Position numbers and translations under genes: made by a program | Notes under the pieces: model-generated | Told to the model about the DNA's origin: nothing | Seen by the model: the letters and a program-made list of their open reading frames with translations, nothing else | Database searches by the model: none | Assembly: GCA_965231865.1 (NCBI GenBank) | Contig: CBDDOJ010000002.1 | Coordinates: forward strand, 1,178,001-1,242,000 | Length of the DNA: 64,000 nt | Direction: 5' to 3' | Source: WTGA01 sp965231865 | Lineage (GTDB): Bacteria; Pseudomonadota; Gammaproteobacteria; Arenicellales; Poriferihabitantaceae | In this document: piece by piece, positions 45,680 through 53,597 of the stretch | Position numbering within the stretch: position 1 is the stretch's first letter | How the letters are laid out: the number at the start of each line of letters is the position of its first letter

Positions 45680-46965
45680 GTGTCGAAGTGAATGTGCTGA
45701 AGTTAACGTTGCATGGAAGTCCAGTAAGTTACTTGGCTGGCTTTCAAAATGGCCGAAATGTGCTCAGTTTTGCCAACGAGTTTAGAGGTGATGAGCATCG
45801 TCCTGCGTTCAGCTTGATTACTCACCCGGCGTTTCCGCGTTCGGATAAGTTGATGGCAGGGCTTTGGGCAAGAAACCAGCGTTTGCATCCAACACTTTCG
45901 AATCTATTGCCAGAAGGTTCGCTGCGAGAATTAATTGCCCAAGGGCTAAAAGTACATGTCGACAATGAGTTCCACATCCTCTCATATCTGGGAGAGGATT
46001 TGCCAGGAGCGATTGTTGCAACCCCTCTGGAGCCCGATGAAGTGCCCGGTGGTGTTCTGGCGATTCTTTCCAGAGACGCTTACCGAAATGTAAAGGTCGT
46101 AAAGTTCGAAAAAATCTCCCAGGAAAATAAATTTTCTCTGGCAGGCGTCCAAATGAAGTTTTCCATGAAGGAAAAGGATGGTTGCTACAACTTATCGAAA
46201 GCAGGGGTATTGGGGGACTGGATTATTAAAACGCCCTCAACCAGGCATAAAGATATGCCAGTAAATGAATACACTGCTATGACGCTGGCATCTTTGGTGG
46301 GAGTCGATATACCGGAAATTAAGTTGGTTGATTTAGGGAAATTGGGCAACCTGCCACAAATTAATTTGCCCGATGAAAGCCAGGCGTTCGCTATAAAACG
46401 TTTTGACAGAAATGAAGACGCGCGCATACACATGGAGGACTTCGCACAAGTCTTGGTGAAGTACCCTGACAAGAAATATCACTCTGCAAATTATGAGCAA
46501 ATTGGCCGAATTCTGTATGAATTTTCGGGCGATGCGTTAACGGATGCCCAACAGTTTGCAAGACGGTTGCTGGTAAATATTTTGCTGGCAAATGGCGATG
46601 CGCATTTAAAAAACTGGAGTTTGCTTTACGAAGATCAAATTACCCCGCGCTTGTCGCCTGCTTACGACATCGTAACAACAAGTGTTTATATCAATGAAGA
46701 GCGCCATTTTGCCTTGAATTTAGGAAAGACCAAAGACTGGTATGAAGTATCCTACGAGAATTTCCAGTCATGGTCACAGAAGGCTGGCATACCATGGAGA
46801 GCCATAAGGCCGCACCTTGATGATGTTTTGGATAAGGCAAAAGCATTGTGGAGACCTGCAATAAAAGACCTTCCCATGAATGAAATGCATAAGCGGAAGC
46901 TGATAGAGCATTGGGAGAACTTGCATCAAGATTTCAGGTTAATAAAAAGCCCTAATGGCCGGTGA
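45676..46965 (+). CDS. hipA: HipA-like serine/threonine kinase toxin
   Basis: 429 aa. HipA N-terminal subdomain, then kinase: SLAGVQMKFSM (ATP-loop equivalent), IIKTPSTRHKDMPVNEYTAM with the Lys and Glu, catalytic ANGDAHLKNWS (Asp308) and the metal-binding LSPAYDIVTT. E. coli HipA phosphorylates glutamyl-tRNA synthetase; other family members have other tRNA-synthetase targets. All catalytic motifs are present. GTG start, coupled to hipB. The last six codons and stop are the left arm and loop of the ssrA terminator, an unusual overlap. Confidence 0.87.
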   Translation: MSVEVNVLKLTLHGSPVSYLAGFQNGRNVLSFANEFRGDEHRPAFSLITHPAFPRSDKLMAGLWARNQRLHPTLSNLLPEGSLRELIAQGLKVHVDNEFHILSYLGEDLPGAIVATPLEPDEVPGGVLAILSRDAYRNVKVVKFEKISQENKFSLAGVQMKFSMKEKDGCYNLSKAGVLGDWIIKTPSTRHKDMPVNEYTAMTLASLVGVDIPEIKLVDLGKLGNLPQINLPDESQAFAIKRFDRNEDARIHMEDFAQVLVKYPDKKYHSANYEQIGRILYEFSGDALTDAQQFARRLLVNILLANGDAHLKNWSLLYEDQITPRLSPAYDIVTTSVYINEERHFALNLGKTKDWYEVSYENFQSWSQKAGIPWRAIRPHLDDVLDKAKALWRPAIKDLPMNEMHKRKLIEHWENLHQDFRLIKSPNGR

Positions 46966-46980
46966 GGGCTCATTAGGGCT
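46948..46980 (-). terminator. Terminator of ssrA, overlapping the end of hipA
   Basis: Perfect 10-bp stem AGCCCTAATG (46948-46957) / CATTAGGGCT (46971-46980). On the minus strand the stem is followed by a T run (CTTTTTATT), 10 bp beyond the ssrA 3' end. Its left arm encodes the C-terminus of HipA; being symmetric it could serve both genes. Confidence 0.8.
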
Positions 46981-46990
46981 ATTTGCAAAT

Positions 46991-47346
46991 TGGTGGAGGT
47001 GGCGGGGATCGAACCCGCGTCCGCAGACCCTACGCTCACCGGCAACTACATGTTTAGTCTGTCTTCAAATTTTCCATCTGGCTGGTCAACAGACGAACGC
47101 GCCGGATGGTTAGCTCGATTGGTTTTAACTGCCAGCTAACAAGCACAACTGGCAAGCGAGCTCATATGAAATGACCTTTCGAATCCCTGCCTATGAGCAA
47201 ACCGGGTGAAAGGACCAGCCGATCAGGCGGCTAGTGCGTAGTTGTCGTCGTTGGCAACTATAGTTGTGTAGCTGGATTTACGAGGAAATCTACACCTCGA
47301 CATGCTCCGATGGTTTCGCGACCGGCGTCGAAGCCAAATCACCCCC
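46991..47346 (-). ncRNA. ssrA: Transfer-messenger RNA (tmRNA)
   Basis: About 356 nt. On the minus strand the 5' end GGGGGTGATTTGGCTTCGAC and the 3' end with GTTCGATCCCCGCC then ACCTCCACCA form the tRNA-like domain; CCA is encoded. The resume frame encodes the tag ANDDNYALAA, then a stop. tmRNA rescues stalled ribosomes with SmpB, encoded just upstream on the same strand. The 3' end of ssrA is a common integration site for genomic islands, and here it adjoins the accessory block. Confidence 0.95.
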
Positions 47347-47357
47347 ATGACAATCCA

Positions 47358-47388
47358 AGTATATCATGTCTGATGGAACTGTATACAA
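47358..47388 (-). promoter_or_regulatory. Candidate promoter of ssrA
   Basis: On the minus strand TATACT (47358-47363) with TTGTAT (47383-47388), spacer 19 bp, just upstream of the tmRNA 5' end. Spacer is long, so confidence is low. Confidence 0.35.
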
Positions 47389-47481
47389 GAAGAGTTGTCC
47401 CTGGAATAGTACTCCTCGTTCAGGATCATTTCCGGATTGAAAAACGCTCAGGCAAAGCACTCCCTGCGCCCCGGCATCCGC

Positions 47482-47952
47482 TCAGGATTGTTTGAGGAGC
47501 CGTTGTTGTTGCCGGTCCCATTGCCGCTGCTTGATGGTCTGTCGCTTGTCGTACAGTTTCTTGCCCCTGGCCAGGGCGATGCACAGTTTCACCCGCTGGT
47601 GCTTCCAGTACAGGTGCAGGGGCACGAGGGTATACCCCTTGCGTTCCGTGGCACCGATGAGCTGGGCGATTTCCCGGCGGTTCAGCAGGAGTTTCCGTGG
47701 CCGCGTGGGCCGGGCGGTGTGGTGGGTGGAGGTGGAGACCAACGGGGAGAAATGGGCTCCGACAAGGTAGACCTCGCCCTTGATGACCGTCACATGGCTT
47801 TCCTTGAGCTGGGCCCGTCCCCGCCGCAGGCTCTGGACCTCCCAGCCCTCAAGAACCAGTCCGGCCTCGTATTCCTGTTCCAGGACATAGTCGAACCGGG
47901 CCCGGCGGTTGACGGCGATGCGGGGGTCCGGGGAGGGTTTCTTCTTGGCCAT
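47482..47952 (-). CDS. smpB: SsrA-binding protein SmpB
   Basis: 156 aa, typical length. NRRARFDYVLEQEYEAGLVL, GWEVQSLRRGRAQLKESHV and the basic C-terminal tail (KLYDKRQTIKQRQWDRQQQR) that enters the mRNA channel. The frame is open for 107 more codons upstream, over the ratA gene, but ATG 47952 fits the family. Upstream of ssrA in the same direction and divergent from ratA. Confidence 0.95.
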   Translation of the reverse strand: MAKKKPSPDPRIAVNRRARFDYVLEQEYEAGLVLEGWEVQSLRRGRAQLKESHVTVIKGEVYLVGAHFSPLVSTSTHHTARPTRPRKLLLNRREIAQLIGATERKGYTLVPLHLYWKHQRVKLCIALARGKKLYDKRQTIKQRQWDRQQQRLLKQS

Positions 47953-48018
47953 GACACGGGGGATGGGAAGGACAGACCCGTGGAGTATAATCGACCCCAT
48001 GGAATTTGTCTGGAAACC

Positions 48019-48465
48019 ATGAAGACGATCCGGCGCACGGCGTGGGTTCCGCACCGGGCCGGGGAGATGTTTGCCCTGGTCAATGATGTGCCGGGGTATG
48101 CGGACTTTCTGCCCTGGTGCCGGGCCTCGGAGGAACTGGACCGCCGGGAGGGGGAGGTGCTGGCGAAGCTCACCCTGGACTACAGGGGGGTGTATCACGC
48201 CTTCACCACCCGCAACCGGCTGATTGGTCAGGAGAAGACGCTGATAACCCTGGTGGAGGGTCCGTTCAGCCACCTCTCGGGGTCCTGGGAATTCGTGGCA
48301 CTGGATGCGGGGTCCTCGAAGGTGGAGCTGGAGTTGTCGTTTGATTTTTCCAACCCGGTGGTGGGTGGTCTGGTGGGGCCGGTTTTCGGGGGCATTGCCA
48401 ATTCCCTGGTGGATGCCTTCTGCCGCCGGGCGGACGAGGTTTACGGGACCGGTCTGCCCCGGTGA
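48019..48465 (+). CDS. ratA: RatA-family START-domain protein
   Basis: 148 aa. Starts MKTIRRTAWVPHRAGEMFAL and has VPGYADFLPWCRASEEL and FDFSNPVVGGLVGPVF, the RatA/CoQ10-binding (COQ10/polyketide cyclase) pattern. In E. coli RatA was described as blocking 70S assembly, but a role in ubiquinone handling is also proposed for the family. Divergent from smpB, coupled to rnfH by a GTGA overlap. Confidence 0.9.
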   Translation: MKTIRRTAWVPHRAGEMFALVNDVPGYADFLPWCRASEELDRREGEVLAKLTLDYRGVYHAFTTRNRLIGQEKTLITLVEGPFSHLSGSWEFVALDAGSSKVELELSFDFSNPVVGGLVGPVFGGIANSLVDAFCRRADEVYGTGLPR

Positions 48466-48749
48466 AGCGGGAGACCATGCCGGTCAGCGTGGTGATGGCC
48501 TGGCCGCACCGGCAGGAGGTGGTTCGGTTGCGGTGTCCGGTGGGCAGCACGATTGAGGCCGCCATTTCGGCCTCCGGGCTGCTGGAGAAATATCCCGGGC
48601 TGGATCTCGGACAACAGGCGGTGGGCATCCACGGGGTGCAGCGGGACCGGGACACGGTCCTGGGTCCCCATGACCGGGTGGAGATCTACCGGCCCCTGGA
48701 GGTCTCCCCGACCCAGGCCAGGCGACTGCGGGCCCAATCGTCTCGGTGA
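48462..48749 (+). CDS. rnfH: RnfH-family ubiquitin-fold protein
   Basis: 95 aa. VSVVMAWPHRQEVVRLRCPV, ISASGLLEKYPGLDL and VEIYRPLEVSPTQARR fit the RnfH (UPF0125) family; its beta-grasp fold has no settled function. GTG 48462 overlaps the ratA stop; the in-frame ATG 48477 is an alternative start. Confidence 0.9.
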   Translation: MKRETMPVSVVMAWPHRQEVVRLRCPVGSTIEAAISASGLLEKYPGLDLGQQAVGIHGVQRDRDTVLGPHDRVEIYRPLEVSPTQARRLRAQSSR

Positions 48750-48904
48750 GCCGGCATGCCTGGGGATTGAAGTTGGAAATCAGTATTATCGCGGCATTGC
48801 AATCTATGGGGGCATTTGGTATAAAGCTGTCCGTTTATTTTGGCGCTGATCGAAGACAGCCCAAAAAGTTTGCATAATCATTAATCCTAAACTGAAATAC
48901 TTGC

Positions 48905-49339
48905 ATGGCAGCCAGGAGAAAACCCGCATTACTGATTCACGGAATCAAACCCTACAGGGCGAGAAAAAACGAGAAATACATGGGGAAAGCCCAACTCGCC
49001 CATTTTTCAGCCATACTGGACGCCTGGCGTGGTGAGCTGACCGATGAAACCTCCCGCACGGTGCACAATATGCAGGATGAAACCGCGAATCATCCAGACC
49101 CTTCGGACCGGGCCAGCCAGGAAACCGATATGGCGTTTGAGCTGAGAGGCCGGGACAGAGCCAGAAAGCTGATCAAGAAAATCGAGGGGTCCATCGCCCA
49201 GATAGGCAATGGGGATTTTGGCTATTGTGAAAACTGTGGGGAAGAAATTGGCTTGAAGCGCCTGGAGGCGCGGCCCACGGCCAACCTGTGTATTGACTGC
49301 AAGACGCTGGATGAGATCCGGGAGAAACAGCTTTCCTGA
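48905..49339 (+). CDS. dksA: RNA polymerase-binding transcription factor DksA
   Basis: 144 aa. Coiled-coil with the acidic tip DPSDRASQETD (DxxDxA motif that reaches into the secondary channel) and a zinc finger made of Cys108, 111, 129 and 132 (CENC ... CIDC). Acts with ppGpp in the stringent response. Last core gene before the second accessory patch. Confidence 0.95.
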   Translation: MAARRKPALLIHGIKPYRARKNEKYMGKAQLAHFSAILDAWRGELTDETSRTVHNMQDETANHPDPSDRASQETDMAFELRGRDRARKLIKKIEGSIAQIGNGDFGYCENCGEEIGLKRLEARPTANLCIDCKTLDEIREKQLS

Positions 49340-49590
49340 GCAGTTTGCCCAATGCACTGGTTGTGCAATGGCTGGGTCTGGACTGTGGTGTGTTCATTTG
49401 AGTTTATCGGATTTAGCAGTTAGAGACCCAATCTTCATCCAACGAAGAAGATTCAGATAGACAAGCGTACAAATATTCACAAATTTGGCCTGCAGGCATA
49501 CCGGGTTGGGATGGGTCACGGGGGCTGCATGAATAACTTACCGATTTGCTTGTTTTTCCATGCAATCCGCAGCCTTCTTTAACTACAGTA
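49340..49590 (+). other. Spacer after dksA
   Basis: No gene that I trust. The minus strand may carry more of the decayed IS30-like element, but the similarity ends near 49590. Confidence 0.35.
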
Positions 49591-49737
49591 TTAACGATTC
49601 CTTTGTCGGCAATGGTGTGAATATTCAGACTTCGCCCGAGCTGGGTGGGTAATCTCCGGTTGTGACAAACCTCTATGCAACAGGGCATTAATCTGGCATC
49701 TTTTGTACTGGGTCAGGTGATGGTAGCCAATTGGCAT
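49591..49737 (-). pseudogene. IS30-like transposase, N-terminal remnant
   Basis: MPIGYHHLTQYKRCQINALLHRG, then LSQPEI: the N-terminal helix-turn-helix start typical of IS30-family transposases. After about 29 codons the similarity shifts to the next frame (TTQLGRSLNIHTIADKG) and then is lost, so no DDE domain remains. GCGGAGG precedes the ATG. Copy B of the IS-end-like repeat lies just upstream on the same strand, as expected for the element's terminus. Confidence 0.55.
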
Positions 49738-49780
49738 GACAATCCTCCGCTTTTGATACAGAGATTGTTTGCCATCCCCC

Positions 49781-49850
49781 GGCCACTGCAATAGGCTACT
49801 CTCATACGCACTCAGATCAAACCGTGTTGCACTTCATGCTGGCACGGGGG
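49781..49850 (+). repeat. Dispersed IS-end-like repeat, copy B
   Basis: GGCCACTGCAATAGGCTACT..., then ACCGTGTTGCACTTCATGCT, ending GGCACGGGGG. Nearest to the IS30-like remnant; likely its terminal sequence. Confidence 0.6.
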
Positions 49851-49965
49851 AATACAATACCTTTTGTGAAATAAAACCAGGCCGGTTAGTATAGTTGCTG
49901 CAATTTTTTAAAGTTGATATTTGTGCCTTGATTCTTCATAATACTTCCAAGTTAGAGGAAAGATT

Positions 49966-50589
49966 ATGACCATAAAGTTAAACGAACGTGTTCTGTCTGT
50001 AACCGAAGCAGCTAAGGTTACTGGTGTGCCCGTAAAACAAGTACATCGCATCATAGATGCGGGTTTACTGGGCGATGCCGTACGGCGCGAAAAGGGTAGC
50101 CGGATCATACTGGGTAAGGCCCTTATTGGTTTGAAGTTTGCTCATGAAACGACGGATATATTGACCCTCAAAGGACGGATGGGATTTATCCGTTATCTCC
50201 TTGAGGACCCTGAAGCCAAGACAGTCCATGAAGACACTGTTTCAATTGATGTTCGCCCGATGAAAAGTGATGTGCAGCGTAGGCTGACAGCATTAGAGAA
50301 AGCGAAGAAGATGATTACTGTCAATAAGGATGTCCTTGGCGGCACACCTTGTTTTAGAAGCACTCGGGTTGCTGTCCATGATATTGCTGAGATGGTTGCC
50401 AATGGTGACGATGTCTCGGCAATCTTGGCCGCATACCCGATGCTGACAGAAGAGCTTGTTCATGCTGCAGTCACCTATTCAGATGCTTATCCTCGTCGTG
50501 GCCGACCGCGTCAAAGGCCTCTTTGGCGCAAAAAAGATTTACTCTCTTCAAATAAAGTCACTCTCGATAAGCCGCCTCGGGCCTCGTGA
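49966..50589 (+). CDS. DUF433-domain antitoxin with N-terminal HTH
   Basis: 207 aa. N-terminal MerR-like helix-turn-helix (SVTEAAKVTGVPVKQVHRII) and C-terminal DUF433 domain (about 115-185: GGTPCFRSTRVAVHDIAEMV). DUF433 proteins are antitoxin partners of PIN-like DUF5615 toxins. The stop overlaps the start of the toxin gene (GTGA). The toxin is broken, so this antitoxin may now be solitary. Confidence 0.8.
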   Translation: MTIKLNERVLSVTEAAKVTGVPVKQVHRIIDAGLLGDAVRREKGSRIILGKALIGLKFAHETTDILTLKGRMGFIRYLLEDPEAKTVHEDTVSIDVRPMKSDVQRRLTALEKAKKMITVNKDVLGGTPCFRSTRVAVHDIAEMVANGDDVSAILAAYPMLTEELVHAAVTYSDAYPRRGRPRQRPLWRKKDLLSSNKVTLDKPPRAS

Positions 50590-50972
50590 GATTTCCTATT
50601 GACGAATGTCTCAGCCCTGAGCTTGTTGTTATCGCTCGAGATCGGGGATTTTCCCAGTCAACGCATGTCACTTGGCTTGGACTAAAGTCTAAGAAGGATT
50701 GGGCTTATCGTTCAGCGTGCCGTTAAAGACGGGTATGTACTTGTCACCAACAACACTACTGATTTCACGTCTCTTGTGGGGCGCGAAAAAGTGCATGCTG
50801 GATTGGTTTGTCTAAATGTAGCTCCTGGTTTCATGAACCTGGAGGTACAGAGATGTCTATTGAATATGCATTGAATCAGTTAGATGAGAAGGAACCCATC
50901 AATGAGGTTTTGGAGATTACTTTTACAACTGGCCAGACAGTACAGGTTGATCGTTATCTGTTATCTGCGTAG
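50586..50972 (+). pseudogene. DUF5615 PIN-like toxin, two frameshifts
   Basis: Begins MRFPIDECLSPELVVIARDR, the Asp-containing start of PIN-like DUF5615 toxins. Near 50702 the frame shifts, and it continues as VQRAVKDGYVLVTNNTTDFT (second acidic motif). Near 50850 it shifts again, ending EPINEVLEITFTTGQTVQV to TAG 50972. Both ends are well preserved, so the inactivation looks recent. A sequencing error is possible but two would be needed. Confidence 0.75.
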
Positions 50973-51060
50973 CCAAGAGAATGTGCATCAAGAGGCTCTG
51001 TACATGTAAATTTTCCTTGAGCCTTTCCTCACGTTTTTCTATATCTGAATTTCCTGCCCT

Positions 51061-51135
51061 GGCCCACTGCAATATGCTCCTCTCAAACGCTCTCTTGCAG
51101 ACCAACCCGTGTTTCGCTTCGTACTGGCACGGGGG
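51061..51135 (+). repeat. Dispersed IS-end-like repeat, copy C
   Basis: GGCCCACTGCAATATGCTCC..., then CCCGTGTTTCGCTTCGTACT, ending GGCACGG followed by a long G run (51131-51140). Same orientation as A and B; together B and C bracket the DUF433/PIN pair. Confidence 0.6.
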
Positions 51136-51270
51136 GGGGGTAATTTCAAACGGATACACTACTGTTGGATTATGGCTGACTCCTCACACAGAGGGTATCC
51201 AGATTACATGGCCGGCAACCGGCGGGAAGTTCCGGAATCCAATGGTTGGGAAACGGTCTCCCCGGTTTCT

Positions 51271-51750
51271 CTAATCCGGGAGCACCAGTGGTTTGCCGCT
51301 GACGATCATTCCGTCTTCGTCGGCATAGAGGTAGTCGCCGGGATGAAAGGTCACCCCGGCAAAGCTCACCGGGACATCTGCTTTCCCCACTCCTTCTTTC
51401 CGGCTTCGCCGGGGAATGGTGCCCAGTGCCCTGACTCCAAACGCCAGGGTGCTGATTTCAACACTGTCGCGAATGAGACCGTTGAATACAGCGCCGGCCC
51501 AGCCATTGTCGAGCCCCATTCGGGCAAGATTGTCCCCCAGCATGGCGCACCATCGGGAACCCCCTGCATCCACGACCAGCACGGCCCCGTCCGCCGGTTG
51601 GGACAGGGCCTGGCGGATGTACGTGTTGTCTTCGAAGCATTTCACGGTTCGGACCGGGCCATGGAATTGGAGGGTCCCCCCGAAATTACGGAAGATGGGT
51701 TCGCAAACCGGGACATCGGGATAGGCGTCGGATAAATCTGCAGTATTCAT
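51271..51750 (-). CDS. rraA: Ribonuclease E activity regulator RraA
   Basis: 159 aa. TADLSDAYPD, GGSRWCAMLGDNLARMG, WAGAVFNGLIRDSVEI and the FPGDYLYADEDG-like end fit RraA, a trimer that binds and inhibits RNase E; the wider family includes HMG/CHA aldolases. Follows aceK by 3 bp on the same strand, so the aceA-aceK-rraA genes form a unit. Confidence 0.93.
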   Translation of the reverse strand: MNTADLSDAYPDVPVCEPIFRNFGGTLQFHGPVRTVKCFEDNTYIRQALSQPADGAVLVVDAGGSRWCAMLGDNLARMGLDNGWAGAVFNGLIRDSVEISTLAFGVRALGTIPRRSRKEGVGKADVPVSFAGVTFHPGDYLYADEDGMIVSGKPLVLPD

Positions 51751-51753
51751 AAG

Positions 51754-53535
51754 TCAGGTTGTTGATTGTTGGTTGGGATTTTCCGGTTTCCGGTATTTCT
51801 TCGGGTACCGGAACCAGAACCGCTGTTCCTGTTTGTATGGAAACACATCATGCCGGGTTTTGTTGAAGATGTCCTGCTGGATTTTTCTCCAGTACCCGGG
51901 GTCCAGCAACTCGGGGTGGATTGCCCGGAATTTCTCACGGACGGTGGGGTGGTTCATGACAAACTGTTCAAACTGTTCCGGGAAGAAATCATTTTTATCA
52001 ATATGGTACCAGGGTTCGGCGGAAAGCTCCTCTTCTTCGGACCGGGCCCTGGGGACGGAACGGACCCGGATATCGGTCATGTGACAGATTTCATCGTAGT
52101 CATAAAAGACGACCCGGCCATATCGGGTCACTCCGAAATTCTTGAGCAGCATGTCCCCGGGAAAGATATTGGCTGCAATCATTTCCTTGATGGCATTTCC
52201 ATAGCTTCTTACCCCATGTTCGATCATTTCGTCATTGCCGTTTTCGATGTACATATTGAAAGGCACCATTCTTCGTTCAATATAAAGATGCCGGATAATG
52301 ACAAACCCGTCTTCGATGGTCATGTTCAATGGAATGGTTTCTTTCAACTCCGCCAGCAATTCATTCGAAAACCGGTCAATGGGGAATGCAACGTGTGAAA
52401 ATTCCAGTGTGTCCGCCATTCTGCCTACCCGGTCATGCATCTTGACTAGCTGGTATTTTTGCTTGACCGTGGCCCGGTCCACTTCCTTTGGAGGGGGGAA
52501 ATGATCCTTGATCACCTTGAAGACAAAGGGATAGGAGGGAAGGGTAAAGACACTCATCACCATGCCCTTGATTCCCGGGGCAATCACCAGTTTGTCGTTG
52601 GAATGCTCCAGGTGATAGAGAAATTCCCGGTAGAACAGGGTCTTGCCCTGTTTCTGGAAGCCGATGGAGGTGTAAATATCCGCCCGGCTGCGGGTGGGTA
52701 GTATCTTGTGCAGGAAACTGACCAGCCCGGCAGGAACCCGGGTGTTCACCATGAAATAGGCCCGGGTAAAACTGAAAATCACGGCAATGTCACCGCGATC
52801 CGTGATGATGGTGTCGACAAACAATTCCCGGGAATCGGTCAAAAGGAGCGGGATGACGAATGGCTGCCGGTCATGGCCGATGAGGGCGCGGCCAACAATA
52901 TAGGCGGCCTTGTTCCGGAAAAACAACGATGAAACGACTTGCAATTGCCGGTGGGGAGGAGGTTTGGTATCGGTTTCCAGGTACGGCTGGAAGTTATCCG
53001 TCAGGAGTGTGAGGTCGCGGTCCAGGTCCTGCCATTTGCATTTCAGGCGGTAACTGTCCAGGATCTTGTGAAAGGTTTTCTCAAGTCCGCATTCATCGGG
53101 ATAGTAACTGGTGTACGCAGGGTCTTCCATGTCGAGGAAGTCGATTGCGGACCCGGGTTTGACAAAAATATGCCGGTTGTTGAAGTACTGCCGGTCAAAC
53201 AGCCTGCAAAAGACGGAGTTATAGAAACTTTCCGCCAGTTCGGGTTGCTTGTGTTCGTATAGCAGCCACAGGTACTGGCGCTTGACATCCTGCCACAGGG
53301 ATTTATCCAGTTTTTCGATGTCAAAGCGGGTTTTAATGTATTCGACGCTTTCGTTTACCCGCTGGTCATAAAATTCAATGCGCTGTTTGCGGGCCTTGAC
53401 TTCTCCCTCCCAGTCGGCGGACTCGAAACGCTTCTTTGCGGCCCGGGTTATTTTTTCAAAGCGGGTATAGTGCCGATTGAACCCGTGCAGAATAGAGGCG
53501 GCAACCTCTCTAACCAGGTCGGCACTCATCACCAT
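51754..53535 (-). CDS. aceK: Isocitrate dehydrogenase kinase/phosphatase
   Basis: 593 aa. Family segments include FLDMEDPAYTSYYPDE, VIAPGIKGMVMSVFTLPSY, ATP-site region FVFKVIKDHFPPPKEV and VVFYDYDEICHMTD. AceK phosphorylates and so inactivates isocitrate dehydrogenase, sending isocitrate to the glyoxylate bypass. Encoded 62 bp after isocitrate lyase; malate synthase (aceB or glcB) is not in the window. Consistent with growth on acetate or fatty acids, which fits fadIJ. Confidence 0.95.
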   Translation of the reverse strand: MVMSADLVREVAASILHGFNRHYTRFEKITRAAKKRFESADWEGEVKARKQRIEFYDQRVNESVEYIKTRFDIEKLDKSLWQDVKRQYLWLLYEHKQPELAESFYNSVFCRLFDRQYFNNRHIFVKPGSAIDFLDMEDPAYTSYYPDECGLEKTFHKILDSYRLKCKWQDLDRDLTLLTDNFQPYLETDTKPPPHRQLQVVSSLFFRNKAAYIVGRALIGHDRQPFVIPLLLTDSRELFVDTIITDRGDIAVIFSFTRAYFMVNTRVPAGLVSFLHKILPTRSRADIYTSIGFQKQGKTLFYREFLYHLEHSNDKLVIAPGIKGMVMSVFTLPSYPFVFKVIKDHFPPPKEVDRATVKQKYQLVKMHDRVGRMADTLEFSHVAFPIDRFSNELLAELKETIPLNMTIEDGFVIIRHLYIERRMVPFNMYIENGNDEMIEHGVRSYGNAIKEMIAANIFPGDMLLKNFGVTRYGRVVFYDYDEICHMTDIRVRSVPRARSEEEELSAEPWYHIDKNDFFPEQFEQFVMNHPTVREKFRAIHPELLDPGYWRKIQQDIFNKTRHDVFPYKQEQRFWFRYPKKYRKPENPNQQSTT

Positions 53536-53597
53536 GGTGAGAACTTACAACCTTTTCACGGCGGCCCAAAATAATTTTTCCCGGATGCTGTGGCCTG

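Noticed and set aside
37342..46990. Classical integrase-borne genomic island at ssrA
   Set aside because: No integrase gene and no second copy of the ssrA 3' end was found in the window, so integration at ssrA remains only a possibility.
47437..48018. Long in-frame extension upstream of ratA, and the similar one upstream of smpB
   Set aside because: The two extensions cover each other's gene; family lengths and start motifs place the starts at 48019 and 47952.
51121..51140. Run of ten G, possible phase-variable tract
   Set aside because: It lies in noncoding repeat C with no gene in frame next to it, so it cannot switch a coding sequence here; it may also be a sequencing artefact.
50923..51159. 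A 78-codon minus-strand ORF between the PIN remnant and rraA
   Set aside because: It reads across the IS-end-like repeat C and the end of the toxin pseudogene; no family similarity.
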